Source of the DNA: Pyricularia pennisetigena
Taxonomy: Eukaryota > Ascomycota > Sordariomycetes > Magnaporthales > Pyriculariaceae
Assembly: GCF_004337985.1 (NCBI RefSeq)
Contig: NC_043742.1
Coordinates: 4,453,259 to 4,517,258, forward strand
Direction of reading: 5' to 3'
DNA: 64,000 bases
The translations under genes were made by a program, and so were the position numbers. The notes beneath the pieces were generated by a model that did no database searches, had not been told where the DNA came from, and saw only the letters and a list, made by a program, of their open reading frames with translations. Each line of letters opens with the position of its first letter. Positions within the stretch are counted from its first letter, which is position 1. This document shows positions 9,039 through 20,634 of this stretch, one piece after another.

Positions 9039-10958
9039 TCACAAGGGTATGAGATCCTCGACTGCAAGCTTCCTACGCTGGGTAGCAGCGGCAGTATCGG
9101 GCCTGAGGGTAACTTCAGGAACCTTTTGCAGGGCAACGGTGGGTTTGCGACCCAGGACCTCGTCCCAGATACGTCGCTCCTCGACATAACCAGCTCGGCG
9201 ATCTACTGCATTTGCCAGCTCCTCACGCTCCAACTCTGCGCGAATACGAAGGCGCAAGGCATTCTTGGACCTGGTGTCTGCCGGCAATCCCAACGCCGAG
9301 TGGATCAGGACTTCATCCGCCTCGATTTCCACCTCGACGTCCGAGTCTTCTATATCTACAGAGGAGATAGAGTTGTCAGACTGCTCCCATTGGTCCTCAC
9401 TGGCATGATCCGCGACAGGTGAAGGACCTTCATCGTTAACGTCAAGTTCTTGAGGTGCTTCCCCGTCGTTGACCTCCGAGTCCTGTAGTTCGTCATCAGA
9501 ACTGTATGTGTCGGCCATCATCTCGCTAGGGTCTTCCTTCGCCTCATGTTTAGCTCTTAATTTATTCGAGAGCTTGCTCTCAACTTCATCGTAGGACATG
9601 GCCGCGGGGCCAGCTTCATCCTGTCCAATATCTGGCTCGTCGTCGTCCACAACCATCAGTCGCAATCGTCGCGCACATCCGGCGAAAAAGAGCTCGCGGC
9701 CTGCGAGCTGTTTCTTGACTTCCACCTGGTCCGGAGATGGAATGTGTGAGGGCCGCACAGTCAGTGATCCGGCCCGTCGGGCGCGGCCGCGATTGCTTGC
9801 CTTTGCATTGAAGATAGCCTCGGCCACAAGTTTGCGTGTGATGGCCCTGGCGAGAGAGTAAAAGTCGCCTAGAGTATCCAAACGGATTGACGGGGGTTCG
9901 TGCGATATGCTCTGCCAGTTGCCTTCCTCATAAGCAGCATTCATGAAGAGGCAAGCCGATAGTTCGAGCCAGTTTTCGACTTTGAAAAAATAGAGAGGAT
10001 CAGCCTCGTCTGCCTCCATCTTGGCCTCCTCAACCAGGTCTGCATTGTTCTCACTGGTGATTAAAAAGGGTCTATTGGGACGACGGCGATGCTGCGACGT
10101 CTCTTCGTGTGCTTCCTGTCGAAGCGAGATGGCGTCTGCAGCATTTTCCAACGCTGCTACGCATTCCTGACTTAGTTCTACCGCAGCGGGAATCTCGTGT
10201 GCAGCCAAGACTTCCAGCTGCCCGGCCCTCTTGCGCTGCATCTTGCCATGTTCCAAGAGTTGGATGTACTGACGCACCTCCATCTCACTCTTGGTGCCGA
10301 CACGCTGGGCTATGAGATGAGGCCGATGCTTGCCGAGGCGCCCGAGAGCTTCGAAAAAGAAATGCTTCTCATCCGGGTCCCAGAAAGTAAGTCCAATTTG
10401 TGATGCGGGAAGTGCTGGCCAAAGGTGTGGCACATGCAAGTCGCAGGCATCCCGAATGTCTGCATTCAACATGCCGATGTACTGGTAGTTAATGGCGCCC
10501 TTGACACGTTTGAATGGGCGGGGAGCAACGTCCAGCTGGTCAGTGGAGTGAACAGTCTCGGACCGGGATCTCTTGAGCCTCGAGCGTTTCAGTGGTTTCT
10601 CTGGTAAATCCGTAAGCTCAAGCTGGTGCAGCGCCTGTTCAGCACCAGACAGATCTTCTGAACCGTCCTGGGAGCCATCGGGTTCGGGTGAGAATTCAGA
10701 ACCAGGAGGCGAAGAAAACTCGTCCTCAGGGTTATGCGACGGTACCCGTTGGGCAAACTGCTCCTCGTCGTACTGTTCTTGCTCGCTATCGCCCGAACCT
10801 CCCTGCATATGCTCGTCGCCTGAGGACGACAAGCCATTGTGGTCGTGGGTGGACTCGGATTCTGAGAGAAAAACATGATCAATACCCGAGCCCTGCCATG
10901 GCCGATTGCGGGCTTGTTGGCTGGGGGTGCGAGCGCGAAGATTCCATCTCGATGCCAT
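9039..10958 (-). CDS. rrn5: Pol I initiation factor Rrn5-like SANT protein
   Basis: Single exon, 639 residues. A SANT/Myb-type domain lies at residues 188-236 (TFWDPDEKHFFFEALGRLGK, then a helix with SEMEVRQYIQLLEHG). The preceding 130 residues are acidic and Ser-rich, then come a basic patch (KPLKRSRLKRSRS, about 121-133) and a conserved-looking INYQYIGMLNADIRD segment. The C-terminal half is acidic with coiled-coil potential. This arrangement matches fungal Rrn5, a subunit of the upstream activating factor that recruits Pol I to rDNA. The SANT fold is clear; the Rrn5 name rests on the overall pattern, and another SANT nuclear protein is possible. The ATG at 10958 opens the frame, with irc3 divergent about 450 bases away. 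Confidence 0.65.
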   Translation of the reverse strand: MASRWNLRARTPSQQARNRPWQGSGIDHVFLSESESTHDHNGLSSSGDEHMQGGSGDSEQEQYDEEQFAQRVPSHNPEDEFSSPPGSEFSPEPDGSQDGSEDLSGAEQALHQLELTDLPEKPLKRSRLKRSRSETVHSTDQLDVAPRPFKRVKGAINYQYIGMLNADIRDACDLHVPHLWPALPASQIGLTFWDPDEKHFFFEALGRLGKHRPHLIAQRVGTKSEMEVRQYIQLLEHGKMQRKRAGQLEVLAAHEIPAAVELSQECVAALENAADAISLRQEAHEETSQHRRRPNRPFLITSENNADLVEEAKMEADEADPLYFFKVENWLELSACLFMNAAYEEGNWQSISHEPPSIRLDTLGDFYSLARAITRKLVAEAIFNAKASNRGRARRAGSLTVRPSHIPSPDQVEVKKQLAGRELFFAGCARRLRLMVVDDDEPDIGQDEAGPAAMSYDEVESKLSNKLRAKHEAKEDPSEMMADTYSSDDELQDSEVNDGEAPQELDVNDEGPSPVADHASEDQWEQSDNSISSVDIEDSDVEVEIEADEVLIHSALGLPADTRSKNALRLRIRAELEREELANAVDRRAGYVEERRIWDEVLGRKPTVALQKVPEVTLRPDTAAATQRRKLAVEDLIPL

Positions 10959-11310
10959 GGTTCTGATTTTGTGTAGCTACATATGGTCGCCGTGTCTGCG
11001 TTTATGAGCGCGGAAACACGCAGCTTGGTGATAGAGAAGATGGGCGATTTTGCGCGGGTAAATAATACGGACTGAACAAAAGTCGATGGAGTAGCATCTT
11101 CTGCAATACTGGGGTAATCAAGGCCAAGCTTGACAACCTCGAAGGTATATGCGTCAATTATATCCGGGGTTGACAGAGACTGTAAAAAGTAAAGGGCCTT
11201 GGTAAAGTGAAATTTAATGATGGATGTGGATGAATCCAGCCAGCCGTACTTGATTTGCATGCAGATTGAGTGAGAAGTTTCCCAGTTGCCCAAGGTGGAC
11301 CCAGATCTGG

Positions 11311-11346
<36 letters not shown>

Positions 11347-11410
11347 CTTGACAGCGTTCCTACCAACAACCCGCGTCGCAATTTTCTTGCTAGAATGGAA
11401 CACTGGTGCA
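10959..11410. promoter_or_regulatory. Divergent promoter region with T34 tract
   Basis: 452 bases between the start codons of the Rrn5-like and Irc3-like genes, carrying a 34-base T run at 11313-11346. Long poly(dA:dT) runs exclude nucleosomes, so this probably serves both genes. No TATA box is obvious. Confidence 0.5.
11313..11346. repeat. T34 tract
   Basis: Uninterrupted T run in the shared rrn5/irc3 upstream region, 65 bases before the irc3 start codon. Translating through it gives an artefactual poly-Phe extension. Confidence 0.95.
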
Positions 11411-13493
11411 ATGCTTAAATACGTAGCCCGGCTGATAGGCGGACGGCGGTGGATGCAACCCAGACGCGCTTTTTCGGTCTGTGGCCAAAATCTGTATCGT
11501 GTCACGCCACGCAGACTCGCCGAAGCATCACACAAAATCAGCCTACGGTCCTACCAGGAGGAGTGTATACAGGCAGTCCTCTCGTCCCTGAAGAATGGAC
11601 ATAAGCGTATTGGTGTATCACTGGCCACAGGCAGTGGAAAGACTGTACGTGACAGCGACTCACTCCGAGTTTTAAAGAGACCAAAAAGTTGATAACCAAA
11701 ATCTGTTGGACCCTGCTGACTGACTAGGCCAACTCAAGGTCATATTCACGCAACTTATAGATAGGGTGCCTCCTATAACCAAGACTGCCACGCAGACATT
11801 AATTCTCGCGCACAGACGAGAACTTGTGGAGCAGGCTGCTCGCCACTGCACCAATGCGTATCCAGACAAGACTGTCGAGATAGAAATGGGCTCGACCCAT
11901 GCGTCAGGCCTTGCCGACATCACCGTCGCTAGCGTGCAGAGTATCATCTCAGGAGATCGTATGGCAAAGTTTGACGCTTCTCGTTTCAAGCTTGTCCTGG
12001 TTGACGAGGCTCACCACATCGTCGCACCTGGCTATCTCAAGACCCTAGCCCATTTCGGCCTGGCTACCAAGCAGCAAACCTCTCCGCACCTGGTTGGGGT
12101 GTCTGCGACATTTTCCAGGTTCGACGGCCTTAGGCTTGGTGCTGCCATTGACGAAATCGTCTACCACAAGGACTATGTAGACATGATTGGCGACAAGTGG
12201 CTCTCGGACGTCTTGTTCACGACGGTAGAATCCTCTGCAGACATCTCTAGGGCTAAGACGGGGGCCAACGCGGATTTTTTGCCTTCGGAGCTTTCACGAG
12301 CGGTCAACACGAACGAGGTGAACGAAATCACAGTGAGAAGCTGGATGGCAAAAGCCCAAGGTCGAAAGTCGACCCTCGTCTTTTGTGTAGACCTAGCTCA
12401 CGTAAAAGGGTTGACACAAAAGTTTCGAGAATTTGGGATAGACGCTAGATTCGTCACTGGAGATACGCACAAGGTGGAAAGGAGCGAGCGCCTAGACGAG
12501 TTCAGAACAGGGAAATTTCCAGTGCTTGTCAACTGCGGTGTCTTCACCGAGGGAACCGATATTCCCAACATCGACTGCGTTGTGCTAGCTCGCCCCACAA
12601 AGTCAAGGAATCTTCTCGTCCAGATGATTGGGAGAGGAATGCGACTACACCCTGGCAAGAAGAACTGTCAGATAATTGATATGGTGTCAAGCTTGGAGAC
12701 GGGAATCGTCACCACTCCAACTTTGTTTGGCCTGGACCCTGGAGAGCTAGTGAACAACGCGACCGTTGATGAGCTTCGCGACCTGAAGGAACAGAAGGCC
12801 GCCGAGGAGACAAGCACAGGCAAAGGGATTGTTGATATGGGTCCTTCCCACAAGCAACCTAGAAGCGTCAACATATCGTCATTGGCTTTTACAGAATACG
12901 AGTCTGTGCTCGATCTGATATCAGACACCTCGGGGGAGAAGCACATTCGTTCACTGAGCGAATATTGCTGGGTTGAAGTAGGACATGGCCGTTATGTATT
13001 ATCCGGACCTTCGGGGACGTTTCTCCGAATCGAAAAGTTGGACGCCGAGGCAGAGGGATCCCCCAAGTTTCGTGTCGTCGAGGTTCGGGCGCTCCCCGCC
13101 GGTCTGTCCAAATCGCCGTTTGCAGCGCCTCGCGAGCTCCTCAAGGCAACGACGTTTTCGGATGCGGTACACGGTAGTGACAAATACGCATCTGAGAATT
13201 TCCCCCACGCCTTCATTTCAAGGAGGCAAAGATGGCGCAATGGCCCTGCCACGTCAGGTCAGATCGAATTCATTAACAAGATCAGGGGGCCGAGCCAAGA
13301 ACCGTTGACCGAGACCGATATCACCAAGGGTACGGCGACCGACATGATCACCAAAATCAAACATGGCGCACGTGGACGGTTCGCCGAGATAGGGGCAGAA
13401 CGTCGCCGTCGGGAGAAATGGAAGCTAGATTCCGAGAAGGAAGCCGAGCGCAAATTGCGTGAAGTGGTTTCTGTTGGGCCGGTGCCCATGTGA
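11411..13493 (+). CDS. irc3: Mitochondrial DEAH helicase Irc3-like
   Basis: Two exons, 11411-11644 and 11739-13493, give 662 residues. The 94-nt intron (donor GTACGT, branch GCTGAC, acceptor AAG) falls immediately after the Walker A box ATGSGKT (72-78), and the spliced product reads GSGKT-VIFTQL. Residues 1-35 are Arg-rich and lack acidic residues, a typical mitochondrial presequence. SF2 motifs follow: DEAHH at 167, SATFSRFDG, and QMIGRGMRLHPGKKNC (motif VI). Length and motif spacing match Irc3, a double-strand-DNA-stimulated mitochondrial helicase needed for mtDNA stability. The ATG at 11411 is preferred over an upstream in-frame ATG at 11270, because the longer form would translate the T34 tract as poly-Phe and bury the presequence. 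Confidence 0.88.
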
Positions 13494-14389
13494 AGGTTTC
13501 ATGAGGACTGTAAGACTATGTATATATGTATGTATCAATCAAGAGGAGAAGAAGTGCCAGCAAATATAGGACACCTCTCTGACTACTACAAACAACATTT
13601 TGGGGATAGTTGACCGTTCATCAATGTATTTAGCGTACAGCAATATCAAGTCTAGTCTACACTAGAGTATCTTCTGCGCCAGGTATATTGCGACTCGTAT
13701 TCGTATCTCTACCATGCACAGGCATTGGAGCATCGTTATCATTGCCTGGTTTCCAGATCCCGGCCACCGCCATCAGAGAAGACGGTTAGGCATTGCAAAC
13801 AGAGTGGAAACGATACGAAAGATTATCAAGAAAGCTAGAACTGATTGGATCTCGAAAACAAAAGATAAATGTCGCTTAGGAGCCATCGACATAAAAGCTT
13901 AAGGGGATCTGGCAGCTTGGGGTTGATGCCCCCACAGGCGCTGCTACCCCGAGCTAACCAACTGTGGCACAGATCGCTTGCCCCAATCCTCAACCCCCTG
14001 CATGCATTAAAGACTAGAACATGGACATGCCTGGAGCACAGGCGATTGCTGATCCCAGCGGCCCTGCTTTTTTGCTCTAGCCGAAACTGCACCGCCCAAT
14101 GTCAAGTCAAGTTAGTGCCCTGGTGCGACTGCCGGATATTTGGCGCTATTTATGGACGATGTTACGACGTGACCATGATTGACAAAAGTCAAACAAAGTC
14201 CATAAACAAATGCTGTCGTAAATTTCCTTTCTTGATCTCTTTCTCTTCTCACACACTCTCTCTTTATCTCTCAGCCAATTCCTGGCTTTTTGTGCCAACC
14301 AGCTCTTTGGCACATCAATCGCAATCGCGGATTGAGAAGCGAGAAAACCTTAAGCCAAGGAAGGGAAGGGCCTCAGCATAACGACCAAA

Positions 14390-14415
14390 CATCATCATCA
14401 TCATCATCATCATTA
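14390..14415. repeat. (ATC)n microsatellite
   Basis: Eight to nine trinucleotide units ending in CATTATC, in the probable Yvc1 leader. A similar but shorter run precedes the first gene at 2038. Confidence 0.85.
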
Positions 14416-14435
14416 TCAAACAGCTGGCATTCCTG

Positions 14436-14474
<39 letters not shown>
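14436..14474. repeat. A39 tract at gap edge
   Basis: A run of at least 39 A ending directly in the N gap; its true length is unknown. It very likely caused the assembly break. Confidence 0.95.
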
Positions 14475-14596
14475 NNNNNNNNNNNNNNNNNNNNNNNNNN
14501 NNNNNNNNNNNNNNNNNNNNNNNNNNNNNNNNNNNNNNNNNNNNNNNNNNNNNNNNNNNNNNNNNNNNNNNNNNNNNNNNNNNNNNNNNNNNNNNN
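14475..14596. other. Assembly gap (122 N)
   Basis: Unsequenced. The frame of the Yvc1 gene is open right up to its right edge, so coding sequence, and probably the start codon, is missing here. Confidence 1.
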
Positions 14597-16844
14597 CCGC
14601 TCAGGGTCAAGTCGAAACCAGCGGCACAGCAGGCTAATTCGCGTGTGCGTAGTCCATCGCCGATCGGGAGGCATCTCGACTCCAAGTTGCCCGACATTGA
14701 AGACGGCGACAGCTTTAGGGAGCTGACCAAGAAGCTGTCGGTCTATATCGCAGCTGTGGTTCGATTGCCATATACCTTTGAGCAGCTACGGACGACTGCG
14801 GCTGGGGAGGCATTGATTGTGCTGGTTCAGCACCTGAGCACCACTTGCAAAAATCCTGCAATAGTGAATTCACTGCTGTGAGTGGGCTCTTCAGCAGGTG
14901 GCCTGCAAGAGCGTTTTGGTTCACTAACTGGGTTTCTTTAGCGCTCTCAAGTGGCATTATGGTGTCTCCACCGAAGACAAGGGTATTGCCGAGGCTCGAG
15001 CAAACGCCTGCGAGATTGTGGCTTGGAGGTTTTTGACCCATCTGTCTGAACGAGAGGCAGTGGAATACTGCCTTTATGAGATTCCAGACCTCGGCGATGT
15101 GGATGGCGATGGCGAGGCCGAAAATGGTGCCGACGACGAGGAGAGCGGCCACCGCCACATTGACGAGAATACGGCTCTCCTGCCACATGGATGGTCAGGA
15201 CATGGGGGTTTCATCGGCTCCGGACGCATCATCCCCGAGCGTCCGGCCAGCCGTAAAAGGTACCAACTTCTTCAGTCACTATCCAGCCTCACAATGAGCG
15301 TCAAGCAAGACGACGACGATGAAGAGGAGCATGACCCCACGGCACCCTTCAAAACCCTGAATGGACTCGAGATCGCCGCTGTTGCCGACGCCAAACGGTT
15401 CCTCAGTCAGACCGTTGTTCAGAAGATCATAACTGGTATCTGGGAGGGAGATATCGTCTTCTGGGAGGACCTCACGATCCACTCGATCAAGCGGCCCAAG
15501 TTCTACAAACCGCACACCGCAGACCCCTTTTCCAGGCTGAGGGTGCCCAAGTACCTCAAATCGTTCGAGGTGCTCTTCTTTCTGTCCTTCTTGTGCCTGT
15601 ACTACGCCGTCTTGAACAACCGTGACGACGTCTCGCACATCACAACCCTGGAGGTGGTCCTCTACGTCTGGTTTGCCGCTTTTTTCTACGACGAGCTGAG
15701 CGAATGGATAGACGCCGGCTCCATATTTTATGCCACCGACGTCTGGAATCTCTTTGACATGATAATGCTGCTCATCGGTGTCGCATTCGCCTCGCTCAGG
15801 ATCGTGGGCCTGTATCGTGGAGACCAGCACCTGACGGAAACCGCTTTTGACATACTCTCCCTCGAAGCTCTGTTCATGGTGCCACGCATCTGTTCGGTGT
15901 TGAGTCTCAGCCCCTACTGGGGAACCTTGATCCCTTGCCTCAAGGAGATGGGCAAGGACTTTGTCAAATTCATGGTTCTCGTCGTGATCGTCTACCTCGG
16001 CTTCCTCACCACCTTCTCACAGCTGGCACGTCACCGCTTCGGGCTGGCCAACATGACCATGTTCCTGACCAAGATATTCTTCGGCAGCAGCTACGTCGGG
16101 TTTGACATTATGCGTGATATCGATCCCGTCTTTGGACCACCTCTGATGCTCACATTCATCACGCTGAGCTCCATCCTGCTGATGGGCTCCCTGACAGGTA
16201 TGCTAAGCAACAGCTTCTCGCGCGTCATCAGCCACGCCCGCGAGGAGTACCTCTACGTCTACTCGGTATACGTCCTCGAGGCGTCCACCAGCAACCGCCT
16301 CACGCACTTTTACCCGCCCTTCAACCTCATAGCTCTGGTAATATTTCGTCCACTGCGCCTCTTCCTGCCGTCGGACCACAAGTTCCGCGCCGCCCGCATC
16401 GCGCTCCTCAAGGCGACCCACTGGCCAATCGTCGGGGTTATTCAGCTCTACGAACTCATCCGCGGCAAGTTCAGGCCGGCCGACAAGTTCAGAGGCCCGG
16501 TCCCGGACTCGTTGAGTGCGGGGGCCTCGCCGAGGAAGACGCAGAAGCGACCGGCCCTGCAGGGTCGGCGCTCGGGCAGTTCGCTCAACGACCCGTCCCC
16601 GTGGCAGCGCCAGCCGGCTAGAACAGCCAGCGGCGCCGACTATTCCAACATGCAGCAGACTCTCCAGTCGGCATCCCAGCGTCGGGTCGATATGGTCGAG
16701 GACACCGGTATGGAGGGCCCTACGGACGTCGAGGTCCGAATCCGCGAGCTCTCGGACAAGATTGACAAGCTCACCGATCTGGTTCTTGCCATGCAGAACC
16801 AACAAGCCCTGCAGACCCAACAGACGGCTCAGGTCTCTGTGTGA
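14597..16844 (+). CDS. yvc1: Vacuolar TRP-type cation channel Yvc1, 5' end missing
   Basis: Visible exons are 14597-14877 and 14942-16844, joined by a 64-nt intron (donor GTGAGT, branch CTAAC, acceptor TTTAG) that restores NSLLALKWHYGV. 727 residues are visible; the frame is open into the gap, so the N-terminus is absent. The N-terminal cytosolic part includes an acidic DDDDEEEHD patch. A cluster of hydrophobic helices spans about genomic 15560-16230 (FEVLFFLSFLCLYYAVL, VVLYVWFAAFFYDEL, DMIMLLIGVAFASLRIV, FMVLVVIVYLGFLTTF, TFITLSSILLMGSLTGML). The tail is basic and disordered and ends in a short amphipathic helix. This is the pattern of fungal Yvc1, the TRP-like channel that releases vacuolar calcium. 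Confidence 0.88.
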
Positions 16845-17471
16845 CCGATCTTGATGTCTTGTCGAGTGCTATGCGGATGGTGCTGTTTTCTTTGCAACTC
16901 GTGACCAGGCGGCCTGTAGTCTGAAAAAAAGAAAAAAAAAAAAAAGGGCCTTTCATTTGAAAAAATTCATGTTTGATGATGTTTTGGGGTGATATCCACA
17001 GCCGGAGTTTGAGTGAAGCAAATCGATATGGGATTGATTGCGAGGTCTGTCGGTGACTAGGAGCTCCAGGTCCATTTATTCAGACTTTCCATTTGATGAA
17101 TATATTTACAGTGTGAACACCCCTTCCCTCCAGAAACAATCCCCGATAGAACCCGAAACCATATTCTGTGATGACGCAGGCCAGCCCTTGTGTGCAGAGG
17201 GACCGTTTGGGGTATTTTGCCTTAACCTTCCGAGATGACCAAAAATCAGAAAAGAAAAAAAAGAAGAAAAAAACGAAAACGAAAGAATGAGGGGGAACCG
17301 TCGTCAATCCACGTCAAACGAAAGATAGAGTTATATAGTACATGTGAGCCTTCTGCGCTGGTCATTGGCGACCACGGCCAGTGACGGTAAATTCAAGAAA
17401 GAAAGAAAGAAAGAAAGAAAAACTCGCTGAAATCGTCGAATCCCCTAACATACCCATGGAAATCGCTGCAA
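16845..17471. other. Convergent intergenic region
   Basis: Lies between the 3' ends of yvc1 and the F-box gene. It holds A-rich runs (16923-16945, 17252-17272) and a GAAA repeat at about 17396-17419. No gene is supported. Confidence 0.6.
17396..17419. repeat. (GAAA)n microsatellite
   Basis: About six GAAA units just downstream of the F-box gene stop codon. Confidence 0.85.
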
Positions 17472-20400
17472 TCACAGACGTCCGGATACAATCTCCTTTT
17501 GGAAGATCTTGATGCCCCAGACATCATAAAAATGAACCCCATCGATCGTCTCCAGCTTGACCTTGGGCCTGCCGTTGTCGTCATCGTCGTCGTCTTCGTC
17601 ACTGTCTTCGTCGCTGCAGCTGTCGCTCTTGCCGTCCCACGGGTCTACAGAAAGATGCGGGAACACGTCATCGTTGTGGCTATGAAAGACGTGGGCCGGC
17701 TCTTTACCCTTGCCCTTGGACTTCTTGCCCTTCTTGGACTCGTGAGTGATGCGCACGAGCTTCTCCAGCTGGTCTTCGTCGTCAATCGATAGCCACTCGA
17801 GCTTCATCTCTGGATGGTGCGAGAGGTTGTCGAGGAAGAACTTTTTCGTCTCACGCATCACCCACACGCATGTATCTTCGTTCCGGAGCCTGATGATGAG
17901 CAGCGCGATCAGATTGACCAAGCCACCCATGTTTTGCATGAACGTATGCTGGATAAGAGTCAGCTTCAATAAACACCCAAGGGTAGGTATGTATGTGTGT
18001 GTGTGCTATCAAAAAAAATAGAAAGAAAAAAAAAATTACTCACAATTGCACGAATGTTCATGCTGACCGCCAGCTCCTCCAGAAGCTTGCCCTTGCGGCA
18101 AATCAGCTTCATTGTCTGCTCGTCGATATCCCAATCCTGACTATCCATGTTCTTAATCATCAGCCTCTTCAGCGTTGGCAGATGCTTCCGCAGCACTAGC
18201 TTCCGGATCTGCTCAATGGTCGTCACTGTCTTCGCTGCAAAGCTCTCGGGCTTGTACTTGTGGTCCCGTTCTAGGATGAAGAATTCATGCAGCTCTTCCA
18301 GTTGGGAGACAAAGTTGAGCAGCGCCGGCGATACGTTGTCGGTGAATATCTTGCGCAGAGGCAGTGGCCGTGACTTGTTCTCCTTAGCAAACAAAGCCCA
18401 GATGGATTGTTGCGGTCCTACGTTGAGCAGCGTGATCTTTCTCAGTACGTGTATGTCAATTGCCTTGGAAATGACCGAGGCCTTGACGGGAATCAGGTAG
18501 ATGCTGAGCTGCTGCAACCTCAAACCCCTGGTTGAACGAATGTATTCGCTAATGCACCTGTCTTGGTCCTCGGGGGCCACCAGCTTGCCCAACGCCTTTT
18601 TCAAAGTCTCTTCGTGTTCTCCGGGAGTTGTCGCCTTTTCTGCTTCCACTGGGATGTCCACTTCTGCGTCGGGCTCTTTCGCGTTACCCCCTGCTTCACT
18701 CGTCGAAGCAGTTGTACTCTTGGATGCCTGCTGGCTGGATGAGTCCACCGGTGTATCGGTGCCCGAGCCCGTCAGGGCAATCGGAGTCTCTTGGCCGTCA
18801 AGATTCAACTGGCCTTCGGGCTCCTCAATGTTTATGTCCTCAGGCCGCGTTTCCTTGGTGGCGGTCACACTGCTTTTGAATGGCTCCGAGTCATCTGTGG
18901 AGCTTCCTGGTCCTCCCAAAGCCGGTGCTGACGCCGATGCCGACTCCTCAGTTGTGGGCGTAGCCGCGCCCAAGCTAGACTCGACTGCTGGGTGTCCTTC
19001 GTCTTTGGGTTCCGTCGATACCTCGGCCACATACTTCCTAGCCGCTGCTCCGATGAGATCAACAATTTCTTGCTGAGCCGCAGTCAGCTCCGCCCGTTGT
19101 CCCGACGATCTGTTGATGTTGTTGTGCAGCCTGGTCGATGCAAGTTTCAAAGAATTGACAAAAGCCTCGGCAGGGGTCAGGCTCGCTTCTGCAACAGCTT
19201 CATGGCTGTTTTCTCCTTCGCTTCCAGTGGCCTTGGACGACGCTCGCTTCAGCGATTTCCGAGCCAGATAGGGCTCTACATCAAATATCCTGCCTAGAAC
19301 GGCCTCCTGGCTCTTGCGCTCCTCCGCTGCCCTGAACGCTCGTGCAGGTATGCTGAGGCTGCTGTCAGCATAGTGGGCAGGTGGTGGAGGCTGCGAATGT
19401 CCCGGCATGACCTGAAACTCATCCTCCTGGTCCGAATCGTCAAGCTCAGAGTCTGCAGAGGGTTTGCGTGCTTGCGCTGCGAGGTGATCCGAGAATGACA
19501 ATTTGAGCTTGGTTAATGTCGAAGATGAATTGCGAATGCAGGTCCTGATCTCTGAAACGGCCTCGAGAGTGTCCATGTCCAGAACGGCCAGACTCCGTAG
19601 CTTTTTGAATCCTGAAAATGTGGGGGGTTCCTTGGCGAGGGACTGCTTCTTTGCCTTGGACCTAAGAGAAAGAGGCTTATGCGACTGCGGCACGGACGCA
19701 GTAACGACCTGCATTGGCACCGAGTTCATGTAATACGGCGGTTGCGGCGGTGGAGGTGGCGGGCCACCACCAAATATTGATACCTGCGGAGGCAACGATT
19801 GTAAACCCATTCCGTCCATGCCCAGGTGGCCATACGTCGGTGGTGAGCCCGATATCTGAGAGGACGAAAGAGGAAGCGGCGGCGGAATGTCGTAAAGTGA
19901 AGGGCCGAGTTGTAGACGGATATGAACATCCTTCAGTGTGGGAATCGAGTGGAGAGTTTTGTACACTGGGCGGCTGAGTTCAACTCGTATGTTCCATCTG
20001 TGCGCTCTGGATGTTAGCAGAGTTGGACGCCAGGCGCAAGCGGTCTCTGCAACTTACGTAAAGGCCTCGAGTGATGTGGCCTTGCGTAGGGTTAACTGCA
20101 ATAGGGTGTTCATAAACTTTCCGCAGCTCACGCTGTACAAGTATGGCTTGTATGCAGTTTCTGCCTTATCGCCGGCGCTGAGAGTATCTAGAGACAAGTC
20201 GCGGAGGTGTTTGCCGTAGTCGTAGTCGCTCGTTACGAATGTGTCAAGGCCGCCGGCGAGGCCGTCGATGGGGGAGTCGTATGCGGGGTCATCTTCGTCC
20301 GGAAAGACGATGTGGAAGTTCCGGTAGAGCTGTGCAGCGGCCAACTCGCGAAAGTGTTTTGAGACGAGCGACAAACAGATGAGGTCGCTCTGACAGCACT

Positions 20401-20634
20401 GTGAAATATAAAAAGTCAGTTAGCAAGGCATGAGGCTTCGGTAGAGGTAGGTCGACGGGCATAGTAAAGCGGTCGCACGCATACCTGTGCAACAATGTCC
20501 TTCTGCACTTCCTGGGGTAGGTCGAGAAACGAAAGGCGCCTTTCTGTCGCCTGTGATGCGACACGCGGCGGGTTGGCTTCCATGTCGGGCGGTTGCTCGA
20601 CAAGACTCGATTGCGTATATTCAGAGTTGGACAT
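17472..20634 (-). CDS. F-box protein, substrate unknown
   Basis: Four exons on the minus strand: 20634-20485, 20398-20058, 19997-18044 and 17948-17472, giving 973 residues. Introns are 86, 60 and 95 nt with donors GTATGC, GTAAGT and GTGAGT and normal CAG acceptors; all phases match. The F-box spans the first junction (RRLSFLDLPQEVQKDIVAQ, then CCQSDLICLSLVSKHFRELA), so the protein should bind Skp1 in an SCF ubiquitin ligase. The middle is Ser/Pro/Glu-rich and low in complexity. The C-terminal third (IRKLVLRKHLPTLKRLMIKN, KLLEELAVSMNIRAI) has Leu spacing like leucine-rich repeats, but this is weak. The acidic DDDDD/DED patch near the end is unexplained. An in-frame ATG at 20772 would add 46 residues; 20634 is chosen because it is closer to the F-box. 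Confidence 0.8.

Larger units (their letters stand above)
13494..14474. other. Intergenic before the assembly gap
   Basis: About 1 kb with no supported gene. The right part is pyrimidine-rich, then carries a CAT/ATC trinucleotide run at about 14390-14415 and an A39 run at 14436-14474 that ends in the N gap. This is probably the promoter and leader of the Yvc1 gene. Confidence 0.55.

Noticed and set aside
11270..11410. N-terminal extension of irc3 from ATG 11270
   Set aside because: It would translate the T34 tract as poly-Phe and displace the mitochondrial presequence that begins at 11411.
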